DNA of 64,000 nucleotides from an uncultured Ruminococcus sp. (GTDB taxonomy: Bacteria > Bacillota > Clostridia > Oscillospirales > Acutalibacteraceae): contig CADBCC010000001.1 in the NCBI GenBank assembly GCA_902793125.1, positions 1-64,000 on the forward strand, in the 5' to 3' direction. Positions 17,401-25,093 of this stretch are shown here, in pieces. Made by a program: the position numbers and the translations under genes. The notes beneath the pieces are model-generated. The model was not told where the DNA came from, did not search any database, and saw nothing but the letters and a program-made list of their open reading frames with translations. How positions within the stretch are numbered: position 1 is the stretch's first letter; each line of letters starts with the position of its first letter.

Positions 17401-17808
17401 ATTCAGCGAGATACTATTGGTATAAGCGGTGTCAGCATTCGAAGCCAGCGTGTTTGAGTTCGAAGTGTTACCTATATAATAACCGCTCGCGGATTTAATT
17501 GTATAATCATTACCGCTCTTAGCTATAGTGAACTTTGCCGCGTCGGTTGCAGTATCAGAAGCAATCGCGCCATCATTAATAGTAACGCTGATATTGTTAC
17601 CGGAGGCATCCAGCGTTCCTAAACCGCCGTTGAACGCCACACTGTTGTTCTCACAAACAATCAGGTAGTCGCCCGACCAATCCAACGGCGCGGAAGTTAC
17701 CTTAGTGTAGCTGTCCGCCGCGCTCGACTCAAACGAAACTATCGCGAACAGCCCGAAAATCATTATAAGCGTAAGCGACACGCTTATAACAGATTTAATC
17801 GTTTTCAT
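14431..17808 (-). CDS. Large secreted multidomain surface protein
   Basis: 1125 residues. A signal peptide covers residues 1-31. Residues about 32-185 form a module seen in secreted Ruminococcus enzymes (DWSGDYLIVCENN...SGYYIGN). Two homologous beta-sandwich-like modules follow (about 215-355 and 370-520), sharing AVYSGQS, NGNIQI/AYIQI, VYGSNTAY/IYGDNTAY and YVGIRS..GAIYL/YIGIRSQSGAAYL. A PTEA repeat linker (about 525-560) leads to two InlB-B-like repeats (YTVRWLDYDG...YTFMGWSP and YTVTWNNYDG...YVFSGWSP), an uncharacterised region, and a C-terminal module (about 960-1125) shared with the 736-residue protein at 27709-29919. It has no dockerin or sortase motif. The likely role is surface adhesion or glycan binding; no catalytic site was recognised. 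Confidence 0.75.
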   Translation of the reverse strand: MKTIKSVISVSLTLIMIFGLFAIVSFESSAADSYTKVTSAPLDWSGDYLIVCENNSVAFNGGLGTLDASGNNISVTINDGAIASDTATDAAKFTIAKSGNDYTIKSASGYYIGNTSNSNTLASNADTAYTNSISLNNGDVNIVSSGGAYLRYNPSSGQTRFRYYKSSSYTSQLAVQLYKLNSSGGDTPATAAPATEAPATAAPATSAPATEAAVSGVTDVLTASDFAATETKYKEFSDVKKNTAIYAGQSAYNNGNIQIKSNDSNTGIVSTTSGGKVKSVKINIASGSNTVNVYGSNTAYTSASDLFNNNKKGTLLGSVSSTGTISVSGDYAYVGIRSNSGAIYLSSVEITWDDGNSAQGTTAPTSSVAGETVVDTLNADFTGKPSSYTEWSGKTGASNAVYSGQSSGGSAYIQIRAQSPSGIVTTASYGRITKIEVAWDHVQNSSNRTLDIYGDNTAYKSSSELYGASPKGTYLDSMVFDNTTVALVDDYITELEINGDYKYIGIRSQSGAAYLKSIKITWDVTETPTEPATQEPTEAPTEAPTEAPTEAPTEAPTEAPTEMVLNTYTVRWLDYDGTELASKQYTEGETPVYPNADPGIYYDDTYRYTFMGWSPSIVPVSGNTDYTAQYASQPLTYYTVTWNNYDGNELDSREYPEGKTPKYYGERPSKPDDGDYRYVFSGWSPALEALTDHDVTYTAQFTQVEKTSSILKLDTDVVSKMENSYYMYDGELLVLGETGGFWIDGDKLMLGDSVVADIEEDNTQRLGNTVYVKGIGTSDKPYEFYPNYIYGKTVGDISGYQNNADIYDYNPGDGFVGYSRIKVGNSLVSFMADSSVSTTTANGYIGVGMDNYGYKYENKSAVAHSGYGPYEFDNDEHILYYSGVNDSNAFVFTTSALEYIAEYYRRIPEKEADIFEKGNIEYFLDDYDNIYSYSSGEFDQITEEETETTELINLKITPDGVKDVIFTANLPLENQYYGGRLLGFQKKLTNLSNESERNDSLRFMTVLSSKILKKLYENPNSDFGYVFAAVEGDDVDVPIDKVKIDNPKLNKHSCKNTENSLTGSFGDKNFSSTDYKYITAGVDEIPTGYTLAVRFYITYKGETHYINYPARDKTGIVFNSSDYVS
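16125..16206. repeat. 12-bp coding tandem repeat (PTEA)
   Basis: Six to seven imperfect 12-bp units on the minus strand encode PTEA in the linker of the 1125-residue protein. The copy number could vary by slippage without breaking the frame. Confidence 0.85.
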
Positions 17809-18023
17809 AAATTTTCTCCTCTCTTCTCATTACATACTTACCCTATTTTCAGTAATAAATAAGTAATGAGATTATAGAATAACACACTAAAAAAGTCAAT
17901 GTAATTTTTAAGATTATGTATCATTTAGCTAAAAATTTTCACAAAATAGGTATATGCCTCTTCTGATTATTCATATGATTTTTTCAAAAGGCTTATTCAG
18001 AGGCGTGGTAAAAAAGCAAATTC

Positions 18024-18056
18024 AAAAAAAGACAGGCTGAAAATTTTCAGCCTGTC
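18024..18056 (-). terminator. gdhA terminator
   Basis: A 26-base perfect palindrome, GACAGGCTGAAAA and its complement, followed on the minus strand by seven T. Confidence 0.9.
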
Positions 18057-18069
18057 AATTCTTAACTTT

Positions 18070-18118
18070 TTAACCTTTAACTGTTAACTATTAATTGTTA
18101 ATTGCTAATTGTTAATTA
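18070..18118. repeat. Degenerate heptamer tract (TTAACTA / TTAATTG)
   Basis: A run of TTAAC.. and TTAATTG.. units with 7-8 nt spacing immediately after the gdhA stop. Same style as 9984-10018. Confidence 0.65.
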
Positions 18119-19564
<1,446 letters not shown>

Positions 19565-19631
19565 CTATATTTTTATCAATAATTAGCTCTTGATTTGCTT
19601 GGTTTTTGTTAACTTACTTGCAAAATTTTAA

Positions 19632-19727
19632 TTGTCCACGTCTTACTTGTTCGTTCCTGTCAAATATTCATATCCCCCGCACCTTTAGTTCACTATCAAA
19701 TTTTGGATATAGAGGATACGTTAATCT
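19632..19727 (-). repeat. Intergenic element family, copy B
   Basis: Plus-strand GTCCACGTCTTAC, TTCGTTCCTGTC, ATATCCCCCGCACCTTTAG, CACTATCAAATTTTGGATAT and GGATACGTTAATCT parallel copy A closely. It lies between the YbaK-type gene and the gdhA promoter. Confidence 0.75.
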
Positions 19728-19789
19728 TAATATCAGTAGTATAAATTAATTTCTAAATCCTATATCCTTCACCCTACATCCTAATATTG

Positions 19790-20269
19790 TTAAAAGCAGA
19801 CCTCAGCCGTTTTTGCTTCGATAATATTCATAAGCGCTTTCGCTTCGGCTTTAATCTGGAATCCGAGCTTTCCCGCGCTTATATAAATATATTCAAACTC
19901 AAGAACGCTTTTGTCAAAAACGGTTAAAAAACCGGTTTTCATTCCAATCGGCGAAACGTTTCCACGCGCGTAACCGCAAATCTTAACCAGATCCTTAACG
20001 TGTACCATTTCTATATTCTTCTCGCCCACCGCTTTCGCGGCTTTCTTTAAATCCAACTCGTTCACTACGGGGATATCAAAAACATAATATTCCCCGCTTT
20101 TTCCTTTCGCGACCAATGTTTTAAAGACCTTAGCGGGATCCTGTCCCATAAGGCGCGCCACTTCGCCGCCCTCAATCGCTTCTTTTCCGTGGGGATATTC
20201 CAAAACTTCATAATCTATTTTCGCTTTATCCAGAATCCGCATAGCGTTCGTTTTTACTGTTTTAGCCAT
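19790..20269 (-). CDS. YbaK/EbsC-type aminoacyl-tRNA deacylase
   Basis: 159 residues of the YbaK/ProX fold. Family members hydrolyse Cys-tRNA(Pro) or related mischarged tRNAs. Visible family features are KTLVAKGKSGEYYVFDIPV with the conserved Lys, AAKAVGEKNIEMV, GYARGNVSPIGMK (substrate loop) and the C-terminal FQIKAEAKALMNII. The start at 20269 (MAKTVKTNAMRILDK) follows GGTGAT; an in-frame Met 15 codons upstream lacks a ribosome site. It is downstream of metY on the same strand with a 75-bp gap, so co-transcription is possible. A Cys-tRNA proofreader next to a sulfur amino-acid gene is suggestive. Confidence 0.88.
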   Translation of the reverse strand: MAKTVKTNAMRILDKAKIDYEVLEYPHGKEAIEGGEVARLMGQDPAKVFKTLVAKGKSGEYYVFDIPVVNELDLKKAAKAVGEKNIEMVHVKDLVKICGYARGNVSPIGMKTGFLTVFDKSVLEFEYIYISAGKLGFQIKAEAKALMNIIEAKTAEVCF

Positions 20270-20343
20270 TTTATCACCAAGCGTAATTATAGCAGAAAAA
20301 TCCGCCGTCATCAAGACAGCGGACTTCAGGTAATAGTGAAAGA

Positions 20344-21642
20344 TTATTTAACAGCCTTAAAGGCTTCCTCGAGGTCAAAAATAATATCGTCAATATGCTC
20401 TGTTCCGATTGAAAGACGAATTGTGTTGGGTTTAATTCCCTGTTCCTCAAGCTCCTCCGCGGTGAGCTGGCTGTGAGTAGTTGAGGCGGGATGAATCGCG
20501 AGCGATTTTACATCGGCGACGTTTGCGAGTAAAGAGAAGATTTCGAGATTGTCGATAAACTTCTTGGCGGTATCCTCGCCGCCTTTGATTTCGAATGTGA
20601 ATATCGATCCGCCTCCGTTCGGGAAATACTTTTTATAAAGCTTTGAATATCCCGAACTCTTAAGCGACGGATGGTTAACGTTTTCAACCTGCGGATGTTT
20701 GGATAAGAACTTAACAACCTTTTCGGTGTTCTCGGCGTGGCGTTCAACTCTCAGCGACATAGTTTCCAGACCCTGCAGGAAAATAAACGCGTGGAACGGC
20801 GATAAAGTCGAGCCCGTATCTCTGAGCAGAATAGCTCTTATATAGGTTACAAACGCCGCCCCGGGAGCCGCCTTTGTGAACACCGCCCCGTGGTAAGAGG
20901 GATTCGCTTCGGAAAACTGCGGAAACTTACCGCTCTTTTCCCAATCGAACTTACCGCTCTCGATAATTACTCCGCCGATAGCCGTACCGTGTCCGCCGAT
21001 AAATTTTGTCGCGGAATGGACTACAATATCAGCGCCGTATTCAATCGGTCTTAAAAGATAAGGGGTAGCGAAAGTGCTGTCTACAACGAGAGGAATATTT
21101 TTGGAATGGGCAATTTCGGCAACCTTTTCAATATCAATAATATTTGAGTTCGGATTTCCGAGGCTTTCAATATATATTGCTTTTGTATTTTCGTCAACCG
21201 CGTTTTCAAACGCACCTTCTTCGTCGGGGTTAACGAACTTTGTTGTAATTCCGTAATCGGGAAGCGTATGCTCCAAAAGATTGTATGTACCGCCGTAAAT
21301 AGTTTTGGCAGCTACAATATTATCCCCCGCTTTAGCGAGCGCCTGGATTGTGTAAGTTATAGCCGCCGCGCCCGAAGCTACGGCGAGCGCCGCCGAACCG
21401 CCTTCTAAAGCGGCGATTCTCTTTTCAAAAACATCCTGAGTCGGGTTGGTAAGTCTTCCGTAAATATTTCCCGCGTCTCTTAATCCGAAACGGTCCGCGG
21501 CGTGTTCGCTGTTATGGAACACATAGGAAGTTGTAGCGTAAATCGGAACAGCCCTCGCGTCTGTAACGGGATCGGCATTTTCCTGGCCGATATGTAATTG
21601 TTTTGTTTCAAAGCGTAAATTTCTTTCATTTATTTTACTCAT
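20344..21642 (-). CDS. metY: O-acetylhomoserine sulfhydrylase
   Basis: 432 residues, the usual length for MetY rather than MetB (about 380). This PLP enzyme of the Cys/Met metabolism family makes homocysteine (or methionine) from O-acetylhomoserine and sulfide (or methanethiol). The PLP lysine is in [44 protein letters not shown] and [17 protein letters not shown] are typical MetY motifs. The ribosome site is AAGGAG. Upstream lies a short leader gene with a Cys-Cys pair and a strong promoter. O-acetylserine sulfhydrylase side activity is possible. Confidence 0.93.
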   Translation of the reverse strand: MSKINERNLRFETKQLHIGQENADPVTDARAVPIYATTSYVFHNSEHAADRFGLRDAGNIYGRLTNPTQDVFEKRIAALEGGSAALAVASGAAAITYTIQALAKAGDNIVAAKTIYGGTYNLLEHTLPDYGITTKFVNPDEEGAFENAVDENTKAIYIESLGNPNSNIIDIEKVAEIAHSKNIPLVVDSTFATPYLLRPIEYGADIVVHSATKFIGGHGTAIGGVIIESGKFDWEKSGKFPQFSEANPSYHGAVFTKAAPGAAFVTYIRAILLRDTGSTLSPFHAFIFLQGLETMSLRVERHAENTEKVVKFLSKHPQVENVNHPSLKSSGYSKLYKKYFPNGGGSIFTFEIKGGEDTAKKFIDNLEIFSLLANVADVKSLAIHPASTTHSQLTAEELEEQGIKPNTIRLSIGTEHIDDIIFDLEEAFKAVK

Positions 21643-21697
21643 AATAGTTAATCTCCTTAAATTGTAATAGTTTTTCTGTTAATTTTCCATTAATAAA

Positions 21698-21772
21698 TTA
21701 TCTGATAAAAGCGCGCAGCAGGCGCATTCGTTTACTTATCATATTACAACATCGGGAATAATAACGATTCAT
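21698..21772 (-). CDS. 24-codon leader peptide with Cys-Cys (putative metY control)
   Basis: The reading is MNRYYSRCCNMISKRMRL, then LRAFIR and stop. It has an AAAGG ribosome site eight bases before the ATG and lies between the metY promoter and metY. The tandem cysteines upstream of a sulfur amino-acid gene suggest that cysteine-limited ribosome stalling or coupled translation controls metY. The gap after the stop (55 bp) contains no clear terminator, so control of translation initiation is as likely as attenuation. Too short for homology to be certain. Confidence 0.6.
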   Translation of the reverse strand: MNRYYSRCCNMISKRMRLLRAFIR

Positions 21773-21792
21773 AATATCAACCTTTCTTAGTT

Positions 21793-21813
21793 AACCTATA
21801 GTTTTCGTAGGTT
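21793..21813 (-). promoter_or_regulatory. 5' leader hairpin of the metY transcript
   Basis: AACCTA / TAGGTT inverted repeat at the predicted 5' end of the metY leader RNA, just before the leader peptide ribosome site. Confidence 0.5.
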
Positions 21814-21820
21814 TTATAAT

Positions 21821-21848
21821 ATCATAACATAAAATTTTTATTTGTCAA
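21821..21848 (-). promoter_or_regulatory. metY promoter
   Basis: TTGACA (21848-21843), 16-bp spacer, TATGAT (21826-21821). It is divergent from the galactanase gene. Confidence 0.75.
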
Positions 21849-21879
21849 GTATTTTTTTCTTTTATATTTTTAATCGCTA

Positions 21880-21888
21880 TGTTATAAT
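21880..21888 (+). promoter_or_regulatory. Extended -10 for the galactanase gene
   Basis: TGTTATAAT (TGn plus TATAAT) lies about 27 bp upstream of the ATG at 21915. The -35 region is weak. Confidence 0.5.
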
Positions 21889-21914
21889 AAATAAAAACTT
21901 TTTGAGGTTTTATT

Positions 21915-23384
21915 ATGAAAAAACTTTCTATAATATTAATCTGTATAATTTTAATCATTTTTTCTATCCCCTCTTTTTCGGCTGTTAAAGTTGAAAGGCT
22001 CAGATTCAACAATCCCGATTTTATTAAGGGAATGGATATTTCCTCCGTTATTTCTCTTGAAAATTCAGGGGTTAAATTTTACGGTTTCGACGGAAAAGAA
22101 AGCGATATTTTTAAAATCCTTTCCGATAACGGAGTTAATTATATAAGAGTACGCGTATGGAATAATCCTTTTGATAAAGATAAAAACGGCTACGGCGGCG
22201 GAAACTGCGACGTTAAAACCGCCTGCGAAATAGGAAGAAGAGCCGCAAAGTACAATATGAAACTTCTCGTGGATTTTCATTATTCCGATTTCTGGGCGGA
22301 CCCGGGAAAACAAAAAGCTCCCAAAGAATGGGAGAATCTTACCTTGGATGAAAAATGCGAAAAGCTCGGTTTATTTACCGCAAACTCTTTAAATGAAATA
22401 AAATCCGCGGGAGCGGATATCGGAATGGTGCAAATCGGAAACGAAACCAACAGCGGTATCGCGGGCGAATACACAAGCGAAAATACGGCGAAGATTTTTA
22501 AACGCGCATCCGAGGCGGTAAGAGAATTTGACGGCAAAATAAAAATCGCCGTTCACTTCACCAACCCCGAAAAAACCGAAACGATAAAATATTTCGCGGA
22601 CTTCTTAAACGAATACAATATTGACTACGATGTTTTCGCGGTTTCATATTATCCGTACTGGCACGGAAGCCTTGCTAACCTTACCTCGGTTTTGGATTAC
22701 GCGGCTGAAAAATACGGCAAATACACAATGGTCGCGGAAACCTCATACGCTAATACGCTTAAAGATACCGACGGACATCCGAACACAGTCTCCGAAAACA
22801 GCAACAACTCAGGCGAAGACCTGCTTTGGGACTTTAGTACGCAGGGACAGGCTGACGAGTTTAGAGCGGTAGCTAAGTCCGTCAACAACGTAAAAAACGG
22901 AAAAGGGCTCGGTGTTTTCTACTGGGAAGGCGCGTGGATTACGGTCGGAGATATTTCCGGTTTAAATTCAGAAGATTACGAAAACAGACTTGAAAGCAAT
23001 AAAACGCTCTGGGAAAAACACGGAAGCGGATGGGCTTCGAGTTTTTCCGTAGAATACGATCCCGATGACGCGGGGGAATGGTACGGAGGATCGGCAGTAG
23101 ATAATCAGGCTTTCTTTGATTCCGAAGGCAGGGCGCTCAGCTCGCTTAAAGTTTTCAAATACATTGATAAAGAAATGATTCTCGGCGACACGGACGACAA
23201 CGAAACGGTAAACATCCGCGACGCGACATCTATCCAGAAGTTCCTGGTTCAGTTAAAAGATATAAACGAAACCGCCGCCGATGTTGACGGCGACGGCGCA
23301 GTTACTGTAAAAGACGCTTCGGCTATTCAGCATTATATAGCTAAAATAAAAACAGATTACCCGATTAATCAAGTTATAGATTAA
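21915..23384 (+). CDS. Secreted GH53 endo-beta-1,4-galactanase with C-terminal dockerin
   Basis: 489 residues. A signal peptide (1-23) leads to a GH53 barrel: FIKGMDISSVISLE, YIRVRVWNNPFD, LLVDFHYSDFWADPGKQ, the acid/base Glu177 in IGNETN and the nucleophile Glu275 in VAETSY. It would cleave galactan side chains of pectin. The C-terminus (about 425-489) is a type I dockerin with two Ca-binding repeats (GDTDDNETVNIRDATSIQKF and ADVDGDGAVTVKDASAIQHY), so the enzyme should dock on a cohesin scaffold outside the cell. Its 3' end overlaps the convergent phosphoesterase stop by 4 bp. The galactanase call is strong; scaffold partners are not in the window. Confidence 0.93.
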   Translation: MKKLSIILICIILIIFSIPSFSAVKVERLRFNNPDFIKGMDISSVISLENSGVKFYGFDGKESDIFKILSDNGVNYIRVRVWNNPFDKDKNGYGGGNCDVKTACEIGRRAAKYNMKLLVDFHYSDFWADPGKQKAPKEWENLTLDEKCEKLGLFTANSLNEIKSAGADIGMVQIGNETNSGIAGEYTSENTAKIFKRASEAVREFDGKIKIAVHFTNPEKTETIKYFADFLNEYNIDYDVFAVSYYPYWHGSLANLTSVLDYAAEKYGKYTMVAETSYANTLKDTDGHPNTVSENSNNSGEDLLWDFSTQGQADEFRAVAKSVNNVKNGKGLGVFYWEGAWITVGDISGLNSEDYENRLESNKTLWEKHGSGWASSFSVEYDPDDAGEWYGGSAVDNQAFFDSEGRALSSLKVFKYIDKEMILGDTDDNETVNIRDATSIQKFLVQLKDINETAADVDGDGAVTVKDASAIQHYIAKIKTDYPINQVID

Positions 23385-24196
23385 CTTTTACAGAGATTTA
23401 TTTTTACAATTTCACGCGGGTTATTTAGCCTCGGGAGCGCTACGGTATTCGCGCAGCCCGCGCTTACAACAAGACGGTTATCAAAAACCCCTTTATCGTA
23501 CTTAGGCGGAATACCTTCCCTCGGAGAAAGAATTCCCTTACCCATTATTCTAATCTGGCCTCCGTGGTTATGCCCCGCTAAAACCAAATCTATATTTTTA
23601 TCCGCAACCAACATATCATAATAAATCGGATGGTGGCACAGTAAAATTTTATATCCGTCTTTTTTTGAGAATTCTTCAAGCCAGCTTTCATCATAAAAGG
23701 ACGAAAGCCCTCCGAAAAGGATACTCTCCCCTTTTACGAAAACGGTTTTATCGCTGTTTTCAAGGACGCTTATACCAAGCTCGTTAAAAACCTTATAATC
23801 TTCCTCGATAAACTTTTCCTCGTGGTTTCCCGCGCTCATAACTACGGGAGCGATTTTACTTATCTCGCGGAAAAACTCGTAGGTACGCTGTGAGTCGGGA
23901 GTGTTTCTGAAAATCGTTACAAAAAACTTATTCGTATAATAAAACACGCTTTTTACGGCTCTTTCCAAAATCCCGGTGAAGCTTTTTTCGGTCTGCTCGC
24001 GCAATTCGAGATCATAATCATAGCGCTCAAAAGTATCTCCCGCTATGGCGATTATATCGGGATTGGATTCTTTTATTAAAGGAAGCAGGTCATCCCACTT
24101 TCTCTCGTGCAAATCCGATATCAGAGTAACGGTAAAACCCGAATTCAAAGCGGGAGCTTCAATATTATATTCGGTTAAAACAGGTTTTGCGGACAT
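23381..24196 (-). CDS. Metallophosphoesterase (YkuE/YaeI type)
   Basis: 271 residues of the calcineurin-like fold. The metal motifs are LISDLHER (DxH), AIAGDTF (GD), SAGNHEE (GNHE), LCHHPIYYD and LAGHNHGGQI (GHxH). Close family members act on lipid head groups such as UDP-diacylglucosamine or on phosphodiesters; the substrate here is unknown. There is no signal peptide or membrane anchor. The start at 24196 is an ATG behind GGTG; a GTG four codons upstream is an alternative. It is convergent with the galactanase gene. Confidence 0.88.
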   Translation of the reverse strand: MSAKPVLTEYNIEAPALNSGFTVTLISDLHERKWDDLLPLIKESNPDIIAIAGDTFERYDYDLELREQTEKSFTGILERAVKSVFYYTNKFFVTIFRNTPDSQRTYEFFREISKIAPVVMSAGNHEEKFIEEDYKVFNELGISVLENSDKTVFVKGESILFGGLSSFYDESWLEEFSKKDGYKILLCHHPIYYDMLVADKNIDLVLAGHNHGGQIRIMGKGILSPREGIPPKYDKGVFDNRLVVSAGCANTVALPRLNNPREIVKINLCKS

Positions 24197-24268
24197 AAAT
24201 TTCACCACTGAGTAAATTATAGAACAATTATATCTTTATTAATAATCAATGTCAATAAAGGAGAAAAT

Positions 24269-25081
24269 ATGATAATAGACACCCACGCCCACATAGGCAA
24301 AATGCTGAACTTTAATTTAACCGAAAAAGACCTTCTTTATTCTGTTGAAAAATATAATATTGATTTTACCCTCGTAAGCAATATCGAGTGCGCGGAATTT
24401 GACCATAAGGGAAGAAAGATTCCGAAAATCTTTCAGAAAGACCAGAATAAAGTTCAGAATAAAACTCTGAATTTCGTAAAAAATCATTCCGATAAATTCG
24501 GGATGTTAATCTGGCTTAAAATACACAGCAATCTCCCCGACGAAGGACTTATAAAATTCATCGAGGAAAACCGCAGGTTAATCTACGGCTTAAAATTTCA
24601 TCCGTTTCATTCAAGAACCGCGCCCGACGATAAAAAGCTCGAGCCCGTCTACGAAATTGCCGAAAAATATAATTTTCCGATTGTATCGCACACGGGCGGC
24701 TGTGAAGAAGCGAGGTCAATTCATCTTTACAACGCGGCGAAAGCCCACCCCGCTCTTAACTTCGTTATGGTGCATATGGATTTGGGAACGGACAACAGCG
24801 AAGCGCTCAGCCTGCTCGGAAAACTTCCCAATCTTTACGGCGATACAACCTGGGTTCCGCTCAAAACTACCGTAGAGGCTGTTAAGCGCTGCGGTTCAGA
24901 AAAAATGCTTTTCGGCTCGGATAATCCAATCGACGGAAAAGATACTTTCCTGCACAACAGGACGGGAGACCGCTCGCTTTATCAGGAGTATTTCAATGAA
25001 CTGCGAAGCGTAATTACACCCGCGGATTACGATAATATTATGTACAAAAACGCGCGAAGAATATTTAACATAAATTTATAA
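24269..25081 (+). CDS. Metal-dependent amidohydrolase family protein
   Basis: 270 residues with the amidohydrolase-2 barrel pattern: MIIDTHAHIGKM (metal HxH), GLKFHPFHSR, IVSHTGG, MVHMDLGTDNSEAL and the late metal Asp in LFGSDNPIDG. The substrate cannot be told. The ribosome site AAGGAG precedes the ATG. The next gene starts 12 bp after the stop, so the two are probably co-transcribed. Confidence 0.8.
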   Translation: MIIDTHAHIGKMLNFNLTEKDLLYSVEKYNIDFTLVSNIECAEFDHKGRKIPKIFQKDQNKVQNKTLNFVKNHSDKFGMLIWLKIHSNLPDEGLIKFIEENRRLIYGLKFHPFHSRTAPDDKKLEPVYEIAEKYNFPIVSHTGGCEEARSIHLYNAAKAHPALNFVMVHMDLGTDNSEALSLLGKLPNLYGDTTWVPLKTTVEAVKRCGSEKMLFGSDNPIDGKDTFLHNRTGDRSLYQEYFNELRSVITPADYDNIMYKNARRIFNINL

Positions 25082-25093
25082 ACCGGTGATAAT

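Noticed and set aside
14431..17808. Dockerin or sortase anchor in the 1125-residue protein
   Set aside because: No DxDxDG repeat pair and no LPXTG-plus-helix end are present; the C-terminus is the shared module instead.
21643..21820. SAM riboswitch upstream of metY
   Set aside because: The leader is occupied by the 24-codon peptide; no SAM-I core or terminator with T-run was found.
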